From assembly GCA_036227345.1 (NCBI GenBank), contig CP109468.1, positions 5,580,001-5,644,000 on the forward strand: DNA of 64,000 nt. The letters run 5' to 3'. Shown here one piece after another: positions 54,280 to 63,063 of this stretch. Position 1 is the first letter of the stretch, and every line of letters starts with the position of its first letter. The notes beneath the pieces were generated by a model. It had not been told where the DNA came from. It saw only the letters and a list, made by a program, of their open reading frames with translations, and searched no databases. Both the position numbers and the translations under genes were made by a program. The stretch comes from Streptomyces sp. NBC_01463 (GTDB lineage: Bacteria; Actinomycetota; Actinomycetes; Streptomycetales; Streptomycetaceae).

Positions 54280-54312
54280 CGTGGTCTGGACCACTGAGTG
54301 GTGTAGACCAGT
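54280..54312. promoter_or_regulatory. tandem DasR operators before nagE2
   Basis: CGTGGTCTGGACCACT (54280-54295) and AGTGGTGTAGACCAGT (54297-54312) are two dre boxes separated by one base, about 85 and 102 bp before the nagE2 start. Both keep TGGT-N4-ACCA. Confidence 0.88.
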
Positions 54313-54395
54313 TGTAGCACGGTGAGGGTTAGATAAGGAACCTGCAATTTCCGACTACTTCGCAGTAGCCATCACCCACGCACAGTGACATGCCG

Positions 54396-54427
54396 AAGGC
54401 CCCCGGACCGGTGGGTCCGAGGGCCTT
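54396..54427 (-). terminator. terminator of nagE1
   Basis: A 14-bp inverted repeat with one mismatch (54396-54409 with 54414-54427) and loop GGTG lies 30 bp beyond the nagE1 stop on its strand. Confidence 0.82.
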
Positions 54428-54457
54428 GGCCGAACAGGGCGTTCGCCCCGTGAGCAG

Positions 54458-55771
54458 CTACTTCGTGAGGTCCTTCTCCAGTTCCTCCTCCACCTCGTCG
54501 GGCTCGCGGCCCGGCGTCTGGAGGTTGAATCTGGTGATCGCGAACCGGAAGATCACGTAATACACGACGGCGAAGGCCAGACCGATCGGGATGATCAGCC
54601 AGGGTTTCGTCGCCAGACTCCAGTTGATGACGTAGTCGATCAGGCCCGCCGAGAAGCTGAAGCCGTCCTTCACCCCGAGCGCCCACGTCACCGCCATCGA
54701 CACACCCGTGAGCACCGCGTGGATCGCGTACAGCAGAGGCGCGACGAAGAGGAACGAGTACTCGATCGGCTCCGTGATTCCCGTCACGAACGACGTCAGA
54801 CCGACCGAGATCATCATGCCGCCGACCGCCTTGCGGCGATGCGGCTTCGCACAGTGATAGATCGCCAGCGCCGCCGCGGGCAGTGCGAACATCATGATCG
54901 GGAAGAAGCCCGTCGTGAACTGACCGGCCGTCGGGTCACCGGCCAGGAACCGGTTGATGTCACCGTGCACCATCGTCCCGTCCGGTTTGGTGTAGTCACC
55001 GAACTGGAACCAGACGAACGTGTTCAGGAACTGGTGCAGCCCGAAGACGAGCAGGGCGCGGTTCGCGATGCCGAAGATGCCGGAGCCCAGCCAGTTCAGA
55101 TCCACCAGCCACTCCGAGAAGCTGGTCAACGCGTCACCGACCGGCTGCCACAGCCAGGCGCAGAGCGCCGCGAAGAGCAGACCCACGAACGCCATGATGA
55201 TCGGGACGAGCCGGCGGCCGTTGAAGAAGCCCAGCCAGTCCACCAGCTTCACCCGGTGGTACCGCTGCCAGAACCAGGCCGACATCAGGCCCATCACGAT
55301 GCCGCCGAACACCCCCGGGTTCTGGTACTCGGCCGCCGTCACCTGCGCGTCGTCCGTCACGCACGTACCGAACCAGGTGCCGCCCGAGACGAACGTCGAA
55401 CCGCTGTCGCAGTCCACCGGGAACGCGTGCAGCACCGCGTAGTAGACGAGGAAGCCCGTCACGGCGGCCAGCGCCGTCGACCCGTCCGACTTCTTCGCCA
55501 TGCCGATCGCGACACCCACGCAGAACAGCAGCGGAAGACCGAGACCCGAGTCCAGCAGCGCACCACCGGCCGCCGCGAACACCTTGGCGAGGTTGTCCCA
55601 GCCCAGACCCTCGTCACCGAACACATCCGGCTGGCCGAGCCGGTTCAGGATGCCTGCCGCCGGAAGGACGGCGATCGGGAGCTGAAGGCTGCGCCCCATC
55701 TTCTGGAGGCCTTGGAAGAGGCCGTTCCACCACTTCTTCTGTGGGATCGCGGCGCTGCTCGTCGAGCTCAT
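54458..55771 (-). CDS. nagE1: PTS N-acetylglucosamine-specific EIIC permease (NagE1-like)
   Basis: A 437-residue EIIC, closely related to the neighbour (QLPIAVLPAAGILNRLGQPD, GITEPIEYSFLF). It differs by an insert of about 20 residues with two cysteines (near CDSGSTFVSGGTWFGTC, residues about 125-142), which probably lies in an external loop. I use the ATG at 55771, 5-6 nt after AGGA; an ATG two codons upstream is too close to it. Its own DasR box is at 55814. Independent promoters and terminators separate it from nagE2. Confidence 0.9.
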   Translation of the reverse strand: MSSTSSAAIPQKKWWNGLFQGLQKMGRSLQLPIAVLPAAGILNRLGQPDVFGDEGLGWDNLAKVFAAAGGALLDSGLGLPLLFCVGVAIGMAKKSDGSTALAAVTGFLVYYAVLHAFPVDCDSGSTFVSGGTWFGTCVTDDAQVTAAEYQNPGVFGGIVMGLMSAWFWQRYHRVKLVDWLGFFNGRRLVPIIMAFVGLLFAALCAWLWQPVGDALTSFSEWLVDLNWLGSGIFGIANRALLVFGLHQFLNTFVWFQFGDYTKPDGTMVHGDINRFLAGDPTAGQFTTGFFPIMMFALPAAALAIYHCAKPHRRKAVGGMMISVGLTSFVTGITEPIEYSFLFVAPLLYAIHAVLTGVSMAVTWALGVKDGFSFSAGLIDYVINWSLATKPWLIIPIGLAFAVVYYVIFRFAITRFNLQTPGREPDEVEEELEKDLTK

Positions 55772-55813
55772 CGGCATCCTCCCGGAACCAGTCACATTTG
55801 GCGGTCGTTGCAG

Positions 55814-55829
55814 ACTGGTGTAGACCAGT
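55814..55829. promoter_or_regulatory. DasR operator between nagE1 and nagF
   Basis: ACTGGTGTAGACCAGT has perfect 6-bp arms and keeps the dre core. It lies 43 bp before nagE1 and 165 bp before the divergent nagF, so it could serve both. Confidence 0.9.
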
Positions 55830-55993
55830 TGCGGTACGGTGCGGAGCCCGCCCGGAAGACAGGGCGCCGGTGATCGTCATCATTGGTGATGGTTCGGCTA
55901 CTCGCTCGCGAAGTTGGGCCAACCGTGCGTTACCGTGACGAAACGGACCCATGGTGGGCCGTCGCATGTTCGTGAAAAACCAGGGAGAAGGCC

Positions 55994-56227
55994 ATGGCCA
56001 GCAAGGCTGAGAAGATCGTCGCCGGGCTCGGCGGAATCGAGAACATCGAAGAGGTCGAGGGCTGCATCACCCGCCTCCGCACCGAGGTCAAGGACGCGAG
56101 CAAGGTCGACGAAGCCGCGCTCAAGGCCGCCGGCGCCCACGGCGTCGTCAAGATGGGCACCGCGATCCAGGTCGTCATCGGCACCGACGCCGACCCCATC
56201 GCCGCCGACATCGAAGACATGATGTGA
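55994..56227 (+). CDS. nagF: PTS GlcNAc EIIB component
   Basis: A 77-residue free-standing EIIB that passes phosphate from EIIA to the sugar held by the EIIC proteins. The phospho-cysteine is Cys24 in VEGCITRLRTEV. GAGAAGG precedes the ATG. In most PTSs EIIB is fused to EIIC; in Streptomyces the GlcNAc system is split, and one EIIB likely serves both NagE proteins here. It is divergent from nagE1 and closed by a perfect 18-bp hairpin. Confidence 0.93.
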   Translation: MASKAEKIVAGLGGIENIEEVEGCITRLRTEVKDASKVDEAALKAAGAHGVVKMGTAIQVVIGTDADPIAADIEDMM

Positions 56228-56261
56228 CCCACCGCTGAACCCGACCGGGCCAACCCCCGGC

Positions 56262-56301
56262 ACGCCGCAGGCCCCGTCCACCCGGACGGGGCCTGCGGCG
56301 T
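56262..56301. terminator. terminator between nagF and the SpoIIE-type phosphatase gene
   Basis: A perfect 18-bp inverted repeat (56262-56279 with 56284-56301) with a 4-nt loop lies between convergent genes. Confidence 0.9.
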
Positions 56302-56348
56302 ACACGGCACACCCCCCGGCACCCCCGCCCCCGGGCGCCGCCCCCCGA

Positions 56349-58058
56349 TCAGCGCACCCGCACCGCCAGAATCGCCACGTCGTCCGAACTCTCACCGTCA
56401 TCCAGGCACGCCTCCACCAGATGCCCGCACAGATCACCCACATCCGCGGGCGCCGCCAGCGCCGCCGCACGCAGCCGCTCCAGCCCCACCCCCAGCTCCT
56501 CCCCGCGCCGCTCCACCAGACCGTCCGTGTACAGCACCAGCAACGCCCCCGCCGGCAGCTCGAACTCGTCCGCCTCCGCATCCCACTCGTCCACCACACC
56601 CAGCGGAACCCCCTGCCCCGCACGCAGGAACCGAGCCCCCGAATGGTCCACCAGCAACGGCGGACAATGACCGGCCGACGCCACCACCGCACGCCGCTCC
56701 TGCGGATCGACCGTCATGTACAGCACCGTCGCCAGATCCGTCAGCGCCATGTCCTGACTCAACGCGTTCAGATCCGACAGCACCGCCACCGGATCCTCCC
56801 CCTCCACCAACGCGTAACTGCGCAACGCCGTCCGCAGCTGACCCATCGCCGTCGCCGCCCGCAACCCCTTGCCCATCACGTCACCCAGCGCCAGCCCCGC
56901 CTTCCCGCCCGGCAACGCCATCACGTCGTACCAGTCACCCCCGGCCTGCATCCCCCGCGCCCCCGGCAGACTGCACGCCGCGACCTGCACCCCGGCGATC
57001 TCGGGCAGCGTCTGCGCCAGCATCGACTGCTGAAGCGTCCCGGCGATCCGCCGCTCACGCTCGTACAGAAGATTGTTCTCGACCATCTGCCCGGCGAACC
57101 GGCAGTACGTCCCCACCAGCTGCCGCTGCCGCAGCGTCGGCCGCCCCGGCTCCCGCCACGCCCAGGCCACCACACCCAGCCGCCGGCCCGACGTGGTGCT
57201 CAGCGCCAGCGCGTACACCCGGCGGAACCCCGCCGCACGCCCCAGCTCACGCACACGCGGCGAACACGACGGATCCGTCTCCACGTCCTCCACGATCAGC
57301 GCACCGCCCGCAGCCTCCGCCTCGTCCACCAGGAACCGCCCCGGCGGCAACGCCTCCACCGCCTCACGCACCGACCGCACATCCGCCGGCATCCCGTACA
57401 GCGCACGCGTCCGCATCACGGCACCGTCCTCGTCCCGCAGCCGCGCCACACCCATGTCCGCCCGCAACAGCCGGGCACCCTCGCCCAGCACCTGATGCAG
57501 CGTGCCGTCCACACTGTCGTGATCCGTCAGCCGCTCCGACAGACCGTGCACCCAGGTCGCATCCTCCAACTGCTCGGCCAGCCTGCGGTTCACCTCGTCC
57601 AGATCATCGGCCGACCGCCGCTGCTGGGACACGTCATGGAGGAACGCCACCGCCAGCGGCAGCTCACCGGGACCGAAGTCCAGCGGAACAGCACTGATGT
57701 CCAGCCACAGCGCCCGCTCGCCCTGCGGCATGTACCGCACCTCGGCCCGCGCCGGACGACGCAGCCCCAGCGCCACCCCGAGCGGCGACTCGGCGAACCG
57801 CAACGGCTCGCCGTTGCGGTCGCTGAAGGACGTGGCGGCCCGGGCCAGCCCGCCCGGCTCCTGCGGCACCTGCGCCCCGAACAGCTCCGCCAGCCGCCCG
57901 TTCGAGTACACCGTCGTCGCCCCCTGCTCGGCGGAAGCGATGACGATCCCATGCGGCGCACCCTCCAGGACCTGGACGGACGCGAGGTGGTCCGACAGGG
58001 GCAGACGCGGTGCGGCAGGCTGCGGCCGGATTGTCCGGCTCGAAGGGAGGGACATCAA
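56349..58058 (-). CDS. PP2C-type (SpoIIE) phosphatase with PAS-like and GAF domains
   Basis: A 569-residue signalling protein. A PAS-like sensor (about 25-145), a GAF domain (about 170-330; RLRDEDGAVMRTRAL) and a SpoIIE phosphatase domain (about 350-569; MQAGGDWYDVMALPGG, LALGDVMGKGLRAA, DDVAIL) are in order. Acidic metal ligands GDWYD and GDVMG are intact. Such enzymes dephosphorylate anti-sigma-antagonist proteins. No RsbV/RsbW-type genes adjoin, so the partner is elsewhere. It diverges from rph; MM at the start gives two possible ATGs. Confidence 0.88.
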   Translation of the reverse strand: MMSLPSSRTIRPQPAAPRLPLSDHLASVQVLEGAPHGIVIASAEQGATTVYSNGRLAELFGAQVPQEPGGLARAATSFSDRNGEPLRFAESPLGVALGLRRPARAEVRYMPQGERALWLDISAVPLDFGPGELPLAVAFLHDVSQQRRSADDLDEVNRRLAEQLEDATWVHGLSERLTDHDSVDGTLHQVLGEGARLLRADMGVARLRDEDGAVMRTRALYGMPADVRSVREAVEALPPGRFLVDEAEAAGGALIVEDVETDPSCSPRVRELGRAAGFRRVYALALSTTSGRRLGVVAWAWREPGRPTLRQRQLVGTYCRFAGQMVENNLLYERERRIAGTLQQSMLAQTLPEIAGVQVAACSLPGARGMQAGGDWYDVMALPGGKAGLALGDVMGKGLRAATAMGQLRTALRSYALVEGEDPVAVLSDLNALSQDMALTDLATVLYMTVDPQERRAVVASAGHCPPLLVDHSGARFLRAGQGVPLGVVDEWDAEADEFELPAGALLVLYTDGLVERRGEELGVGLERLRAAALAAPADVGDLCGHLVEACLDDGESSDDVAILAVRVR

Positions 58059-58183
58059 GATCTTCCTGTGAGTGGAGACTTAGATACTAAAAGCTTAAGC
58101 AGGATCACAGTAAAGAAGGAAAGGCTGAACGTCCCCGAACAGCGGGCCAAAAGTCCCCCCACCCGCCGGATAGGCTTCCGCCC

Positions 58184-58921
58184 ATGTCTCGTATCGACGG
58201 CCGCACCCCCGACCAGCTCCGCCCCGTCACCATCGAACGCGGATGGAGCAAGCACGCCGAAGGATCCGTACTCATCTCCTTCGGCGACACCAAAGTCTTC
58301 TGCACCGCCTCCGTCACCGAAGGCGTCCCGCGCTGGCGCAAGGGCAGCGGCGAAGGCTGGGTCACCGCCGAATACTCGATGCTGCCCCGCTCCACCAACA
58401 CCCGCGGCGACCGCGAATCCGTACGCGGCAAGATCGGCGGCCGCACCCACGAGATCAGCCGCCTCATCGGCCGCTCCCTGCGCGCCGTGATCGACTACAA
58501 GGCCCTCGGCGAGAACACCGTCGTCCTGGACTGCGACGTCCTCCAGGCCGACGGAGGCACCCGCACCGCCGCCATCACCGGCGCCTACGTCGCCCTCGCC
58601 GACGCCATCACCTGGGCCCAGGGCAAGAAGATCATCAAGCACGGCCGCAAGCCGCTCACCGGCACCGTCTCCGCGATCAGCGTCGGCATCGTCGACGGCA
58701 CCCCCCTCCTCGACCTCTGCTACGAGGAAGACGTCCGCGCCGAGACCGACATGAACGTCGTCTGCACCGGCGACGGCCGCTTCGTCGAGATCCAGGGCAC
58801 CGCCGAGGCCGAGCCCTTCGACCGCAAGGAACTGAACGCCCTCCTCGACCTCGCCACCGCCGGCTGCGTCGACCTCACCCAGCTCCAGAACGACGCCCTC
58901 GCCCGCACCCTCGGCGAGTAA
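58184..58921 (+). CDS. rph: ribonuclease PH
   Basis: A 245-residue phosphorolytic 3'-5' exoribonuclease that trims tRNA 3' ends. Motifs are [19 protein letters not shown] at the start, [14 protein letters not shown] [17 protein letters not shown], and [19 protein letters not shown]. Length is standard. A tRNA gene lies within 1.2 kb downstream, which is probably chance. A hairpin at 58983 separates it from the lipoprotein gene. Confidence 0.95.
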   Translation: MSRIDGRTPDQLRPVTIERGWSKHAEGSVLISFGDTKVFCTASVTEGVPRWRKGSGEGWVTAEYSMLPRSTNTRGDRESVRGKIGGRTHEISRLIGRSLRAVIDYKALGENTVVLDCDVLQADGGTRTAAITGAYVALADAITWAQGKKIIKHGRKPLTGTVSAISVGIVDGTPLLDLCYEEDVRAETDMNVVCTGDGRFVEIQGTAEAEPFDRKELNALLDLATAGCVDLTQLQNDALARTLGE

Positions 58922-58982
58922 CGACGAGGACAGGCCCGGGTAAAGAAGCAACCAAGTCCCACTCCACAGCGTCGATACGAAT

Positions 58983-59012
58983 ACGGGCGCACGGGTCGAA
59001 CCGTGCGCCCGT
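58983..59012 (+). terminator. terminator of rph
   Basis: A perfect 12-bp inverted repeat (58983-58994 with 59001-59012) with loop GTCGAA lies 61 bp after the rph stop. Confidence 0.8.
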
Positions 59013-59043
59013 CCGCGTATCCGCACCCGGGGAGGGACCCACC

Positions 59044-59439
59044 ATGGCCACGCGCCACCGACGCCACCGCCGCACCGCCCTGGCCATCACCGCCGCACTG
59101 CTCACCGTCACCGCGGCGGCCGGCTGCGGCGCCCTCGACAAGACACTCGACTGCGTCCGCACCGCCGACGCCATCGCCACCAGCGTCGACAACCTCCAGC
59201 AGGCCGTCGCCAACGCCTCCAACGACCCCACCCAGGCCTCCGAGTCACTCGACGAGATCGAGAAGGAACTCGGCAACCTCGGCGACAAGACCGACAACGC
59301 CGACCTCAGCAAGGCCGTCGACGACCTCCAGACCGGCGTCGCCAACGTCCGCGGCTCCATCGACAAGGGCGACGCCACCCCCGACATCACCCCCGTCACC
59401 GACGCCGCCGCGGAGATCGCCAAGGTCTGCACCCCGTAA
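59044..59439 (+). CDS. small predicted lipoprotein
   Basis: A 131-residue protein. A signal peptide with lipobox VTAAAGC makes Cys29 the lipidation site. The mature part is a Ser/Asp/Ala-rich helical region (VDNLQQAVANASNDPTQASESLDEIEKEL) with coiled-coil-like heptads, plus two other cysteines (DCVRTAD and AKVCTP) that could pair. It lies between rph and rdgB, 32 bp from the latter, and probably shares its transcript. The function is unknown. Confidence 0.83.
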   Translation: MATRHRRHRRTALAITAALLTVTAAAGCGALDKTLDCVRTADAIATSVDNLQQAVANASNDPTQASESLDEIEKELGNLGDKTDNADLSKAVDDLQTGVANVRGSIDKGDATPDITPVTDAAAEIAKVCTP

Positions 59440-59471
59440 GGCGCAGCCACCCCGGCGGCGATAATCGGGAC

Positions 59472-60074
59472 ATGACCCGCCTCATCCTCGCCACCCGCAA
59501 CGCCGGGAAGATCACCGAACTCCACGCGATCCTCGCCGACGCAGGCCTCACCTACGAACTCGTCGGCGCGGACGCGTACCCGGAGATCCCCGACGTCAAG
59601 GAAACCGGCGTCACCTTCGCCGAGAACGCCCTCCTCAAGGCCCACGCCCTCGCCCAGGCCACCGGCCACCCGGCCATCGCCGACGACTCCGGCCTCTGCG
59701 TCGACGTACTGAACGGCGCCCCCGGCATCTTCTCCGCCCGCTGGGCCGGCACCCACGGCAACGACCAGGCCAACCTCGACCTGCTCCTGGCCCAGCTCTC
59801 CGACATCGACGCCCCGCACCGCGCCGCCCACTTCGCCTGCGCCGCCGCCCTCGCACTCCCGGACGGCACGGAACGCGTGGTCGAGGGCCGCCTGCCCGGC
59901 ACCCTGCGCCACACCCCGTCCGGCACGGGCGGCTTCGGCTACGACCCGATCCTCCAGCCGGAGGGCGAGACCCGGACCTGCGCGGAACTGACCCCGGCGG
60001 AGAAGAACGCGATCAGCCACCGGGGGAAGGCGTTCCGGGCGCTGGTGCCGGTGGTGCGGGAGTTGGTGGGGTGA
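59472..60074 (+). CDS. rdgB: dITP/XTP pyrophosphatase, HAM1/RdgB family
   Basis: A 200-residue enzyme that hydrolyses non-canonical purine nucleoside triphosphates to monophosphates and so keeps them out of DNA. Signatures are LILATRNAGKITEL at the start, DDSGLCVDVLNGAPG, FSARWAG and GGFGYDPIL. Length is standard. It ends 8 bp before a hairpin that also faces the tRNA-Leu gene. Confidence 0.94.
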   Translation: MTRLILATRNAGKITELHAILADAGLTYELVGADAYPEIPDVKETGVTFAENALLKAHALAQATGHPAIADDSGLCVDVLNGAPGIFSARWAGTHGNDQANLDLLLAQLSDIDAPHRAAHFACAAALALPDGTERVVEGRLPGTLRHTPSGTGGFGYDPILQPEGETRTCAELTPAEKNAISHRGKAFRALVPVVRELVG

Positions 60075-60081
60075 ACGACGC

Positions 60082-60110
60082 GATGGGCCGCCCCTGTGGG
60101 ACGGCCCATC
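60082..60110. terminator. bidirectional terminator between rdgB and tRNA-Leu
   Basis: GATGGGCCG (60082-60090) pairs perfectly with CGGCCCATC (60102-60110) around an 11-nt loop. It lies between the convergent gene and tRNA. Confidence 0.78.
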
Positions 60111-60112
60111 TG

Positions 60113-60199
60113 TGGTGCGGCCGGTGGGATTCGAACCCACACAGGATTGCTCCCAGATGCCCCTAAAACACCCGCCGATACCAGTTTGGCTACGGCCGC
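60113..60199 (-). tRNA. tRNA-Leu (anticodon UAG)
   Basis: On the minus strand an 87-nt tRNA with encoded CCA (60113-60115) forms. The acceptor is GCGGCCG/CGGCCGC, the D stem GCC/GGC, the anticodon loop TTTAGGG giving UAG, a long class II variable arm, and T arm GTGGG-TTCGAAT-CCCAC. The long arm plus UAG anticodon and A73 identify leucine. The HNH gene on the same strand ends in its first ten bases. Confidence 0.9.
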
Positions 60200-61251
60200 A
60201 TACTTGGGTCCATCGTAGCGGGCGGGATGGTCTTCGGGGCAGACAGGTCACCGCTCGCGGACTCCGAAACGGCTGTCTTCTTCCGGCACCAGGTCTCTGT
60301 GAGTGCGTGGCAATTCGGGCACAAATAGCGCAGGTTCTCGGCCCGGTTGTCCAGCCAGTTGCCGTTGACGTGGTCGATCTGGAGCGTGATCGATCGACCC
60401 AGCCACTCGCCAGTGTTGCCACAGGACGTGCAGCGGTACGTTACGCCGAGCTCCTGGAGCGCCCGGTGAAGGCGTGTTCGGTTCGCTCGAGTCGATCCCT
60501 GCGGCATGATCACGAGTGCTGTTGGTGCAATCTGCTTCTGCTTCGGAACTTGTACAGATGCCCACGAGCGGCGTTTGAAGTGGCTTGTATCCAGTTCCAT
60601 CTGCAGGATCTTGCGTCGTACCCGCCGGTGGTTGGAATCGGTCACCTCAAGGCCGAGCGCCTGAACGACCTCGACGTAACTGAAAGCCTTCCGTACTGCA
60701 GTACTCAGGCCTTCCTCTGGGATGTAGACGCGGGCGTTGCGGAAGTGGCAGGTGTTGATGCTCCTCCTGCGAAGCATTGCAGCCACTGCGGCGCGTGATC
60801 GGCCGTCATCCGGGACGCCAAGAGCTCGCGCCACCCCGCGGACGGACTGGCTGGAGTCGGCGGCAGCCTGCAGTTCCTCGGCACTGAACAGGAGGTCCAA
60901 CTGGGGGCGATTCATTCCAGGGAAGTGGCTGACGTCGATCCCCGCAGCCGCGATGCGACGGGCTATGTGAGACAGGGTGCCCGTGGCCGGAGTGGCGCCC
61001 AGTTTGAGGACGACCTCGCGCAGGGATGATGACGACGTCGCTGCGGCGGCGATGGCCGCATCAGGGTATTTGCGCCACGGACTGCGCTGCTTGAAGTGAG
61101 TTGTGTCGAGTCCGAGTTCCGTGACCTTCGCCTTGAGTGTGCGGTGCCTTCCGCCGCTCTCCTTCAGGCCCAGTCGGCGCATGAGATCGGTCCAGTTGCT
61201 TGCGGCTTCCACAGCCAGTGCGAGTCTTGCTGGGTCGTACACCTCGGACAT
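60190..61251 (-). CDS. HNH endonuclease with repeated HTH-like modules, ending inside tRNA-Leu
   Basis: A 353-residue protein. The N-terminal 245 residues hold four modules that each end in a similar signature (LDTTHFK, IDVSHFP, INTCHFR, LDTSHFK), likely DNA-binding helices. The C-terminal HNH nuclease has CTSCGNTGEWLG, ITLQIDHVNGN and NLRYLCPNCHALT, with zinc CxxC pairs. Two counted 60-base lines are 57% and 52% GC, far below the neighbours. Its stop TAG lies within the tRNA's first ten bases. It looks like an acquired, possibly selfish, nuclease. GGAGGGGGA precedes the ATG. Confidence 0.88.
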   Translation of the reverse strand: MSEVYDPARLALAVEAASNWTDLMRRLGLKESGGRHRTLKAKVTELGLDTTHFKQRSPWRKYPDAAIAAAATSSSSLREVVLKLGATPATGTLSHIARRIAAAGIDVSHFPGMNRPQLDLLFSAEELQAAADSSQSVRGVARALGVPDDGRSRAAVAAMLRRRSINTCHFRNARVYIPEEGLSTAVRKAFSYVEVVQALGLEVTDSNHRRVRRKILQMELDTSHFKRRSWASVQVPKQKQIAPTALVIMPQGSTRANRTRLHRALQELGVTYRCTSCGNTGEWLGRSITLQIDHVNGNWLDNRAENLRYLCPNCHALTETWCRKKTAVSESASGDLSAPKTIPPATMDPSMRP

Positions 61252-61342
61252 TCCCCCTCCGCATCCGGCCGCCCGTTCGCGGCCTCGTACGGAGTAACGA
61301 ACCGTTTATCGGAGAGTCACGTCCGATATCCGACAAGATGCG

Positions 61343-61390
61343 GAATGGCCTGCGCCGCTTCGGCGACAACCGAAGCGGCGCAGGCCATTC
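61343..61390 (-). terminator. terminator of the ProP-like transporter gene
   Basis: A perfect 21-bp inverted repeat (61343-61363 with 61370-61390) with a 6-nt loop lies 20 bp past the transporter stop. It is the strongest hairpin in the window. Confidence 0.9.
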
Positions 61391-61409
61391 CCATGCAGGA
61401 CGGGACGGG

Positions 61410-62906
61410 TCAGAACTTCGGGTCCGGCGTCTGCGCCTGGACCAGTTCCTCCGCCTCCTCGCTCGTCTCCACCGACGGGGGCGAACCCGCCAGCGGCTTG
61501 TTCGCGGTCTCCTTCATGCAGGCCACCGCGATCACGCCGACCAGCGCCGCCGCCATCGCGTAGTACGCCGGCATCAGGTTGGTGCCCGACCAGCTGATCA
61601 GGGCCGTGATGACCAGCGGGGTCGTACCGCCGAAGATCGACGCGGAGAGGTTGTAGCCCACCGACAGGGAGCCGTAGCGGACCTGCGTGGGGAACAGGGC
61701 CGGGAGGGCGGCGGACATCGTGCCGAGCATGCAGACCAGGGAGAGGCCCAGCATCAGCATGCCGATCGTGATCGCCGGGATGCTGCCCTGGCGGATCAGG
61801 AGGAAGGCCGGCAGGGAGAAGATCAGGAAGCCGAGCATCCCCGTCATGAGCAGGGGCTTGCGGCCGAAGTGGTCGGAGAGCTTGCCCACCTGGCTGATGA
61901 TCAGCATCAGGAACACCATGACGCCGAGCAGGATCAGCAGGCCGTGGGTCTCGCTGTAGCCGAGCTCGTCGGAGAGGTACGTCGGCATGTACGACAGCAG
62001 CATGTAGTCGGTGATGTTGTATGCGCCGACCAGGCAGATGCAGAGGATCAGCGTCGGCCAGTAGTCGCGGAAGATCTTGGCGAGGTCGCCCTTGGCGGTC
62101 GTCTCGACGCCGTCCGCGGCCTCCGTGGCGTGGGCGGTGCCGCCCTCCAGCTTCTGGAAGGCGGGGGTCTCGTCGAGGCGCAGTCGCAGGTAGAGGCCGA
62201 CGAGGCCGAGCGGGCCGGCGACGAGGAAGGGGACGCGCCAGCCCCAGGCTTCCATCTGGGTGTCGTTGAGGAGTGCGTAGAGCGCGGTGACCAGGCCGGC
62301 CGCTCCGACGTAGCCGGCCAGGGTGCCGAATTCGAGGAAGCTGCCGAAGTAGCCGCGTCGTTTGTCGGGGGCGTACTCGGCGATGAAGGTGGAGGCGCCG
62401 CCGTACTCGCCGCCGGTGGAGAAGCCCTGGAGCATCCGGAAGAGGATGAGGAGGATGGGGGCCCCGACGCCGATGGTGTCGTGGGAGGGGATGACGCCGA
62501 TGGCGAAGGTGCCGACCGCCATGAGGATCATGGTGAGGGCGAGGACCTTCTTGCGGCCGATCTTGTCGCCCATGGGGCCGAAGAACATGCCGCCGAGCGG
62601 TCGTACGAGGAAGGCGACGGCGAAGGTGGCGAAGGAGGAGAGGAGCTGGGTTGTGTCGTTCCCGGACGGGAAGAAGACATGGCCCAGGGTCGCCGCCAGG
62701 TAGGAGTAGATGCCGAAGTCGAACCACTCCATGGCGTTACCGAGTGAGGCCGCCTTGACCGCGCGCTTCACCGCCTGGTCGTCCGTGACGGTGATGTCCG
62801 TCCTGCGCAGCTTGGGGTTCTGGCGCTTTCGGATGGCACGGAAGAGGGCGGGGTGGCGTTTGACCGCTTCGGGGTCGGCCGCCTGCTGGGGGTCGGAGGC
62901 CGCCAT
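61410..62906 (-). CDS. MFS transporter, proline/betaine (ProP)-like metabolite:H+ symporter
   Basis: A 498-residue transporter of the metabolite:H+ symporter group. A hydrophilic start of about 45 residues precedes 12 helices. Motifs are LGNAMEWFDFGIYSYLA, the loop signature GDKIGRKKVLALT, and FRMLQGFSTGGEYGGAS, all typical of ProP/KgtP/ShiA. The substrate (proline, betaine or an organic acid) is uncertain. GGAAAGGAC precedes the ATG. It is a single-gene unit with a strong hairpin. Confidence 0.9.
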   Translation of the reverse strand: MAASDPQQAADPEAVKRHPALFRAIRKRQNPKLRRTDITVTDDQAVKRAVKAASLGNAMEWFDFGIYSYLAATLGHVFFPSGNDTTQLLSSFATFAVAFLVRPLGGMFFGPMGDKIGRKKVLALTMILMAVGTFAIGVIPSHDTIGVGAPILLILFRMLQGFSTGGEYGGASTFIAEYAPDKRRGYFGSFLEFGTLAGYVGAAGLVTALYALLNDTQMEAWGWRVPFLVAGPLGLVGLYLRLRLDETPAFQKLEGGTAHATEAADGVETTAKGDLAKIFRDYWPTLILCICLVGAYNITDYMLLSYMPTYLSDELGYSETHGLLILLGVMVFLMLIISQVGKLSDHFGRKPLLMTGMLGFLIFSLPAFLLIRQGSIPAITIGMLMLGLSLVCMLGTMSAALPALFPTQVRYGSLSVGYNLSASIFGGTTPLVITALISWSGTNLMPAYYAMAAALVGVIAVACMKETANKPLAGSPPSVETSEEAEELVQAQTPDPKF

Positions 62907-63063
62907 GGCCGGGTCCTTTCCTCGGTGGGTGTTTCAGGAAAGGCTTCTGCGCGGACATGGCGGTTGCAAACCGATTCGGCGGTGGATTGGGATGTCCATC
63001 ACATGTTTTCGGCCGTTCGGCCCAATCCAGGGGTGTGTTTCCGCCGTTTTCCTGCCGGTCGGG

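Noticed and set aside
60113..61390. Integrated plasmid or prophage at tRNA-Leu
   Set aside because: There is no integrase, no duplicated tRNA 3' end, and the HNH gene is the only foreign-looking gene; it sits at the tRNA 5' end.
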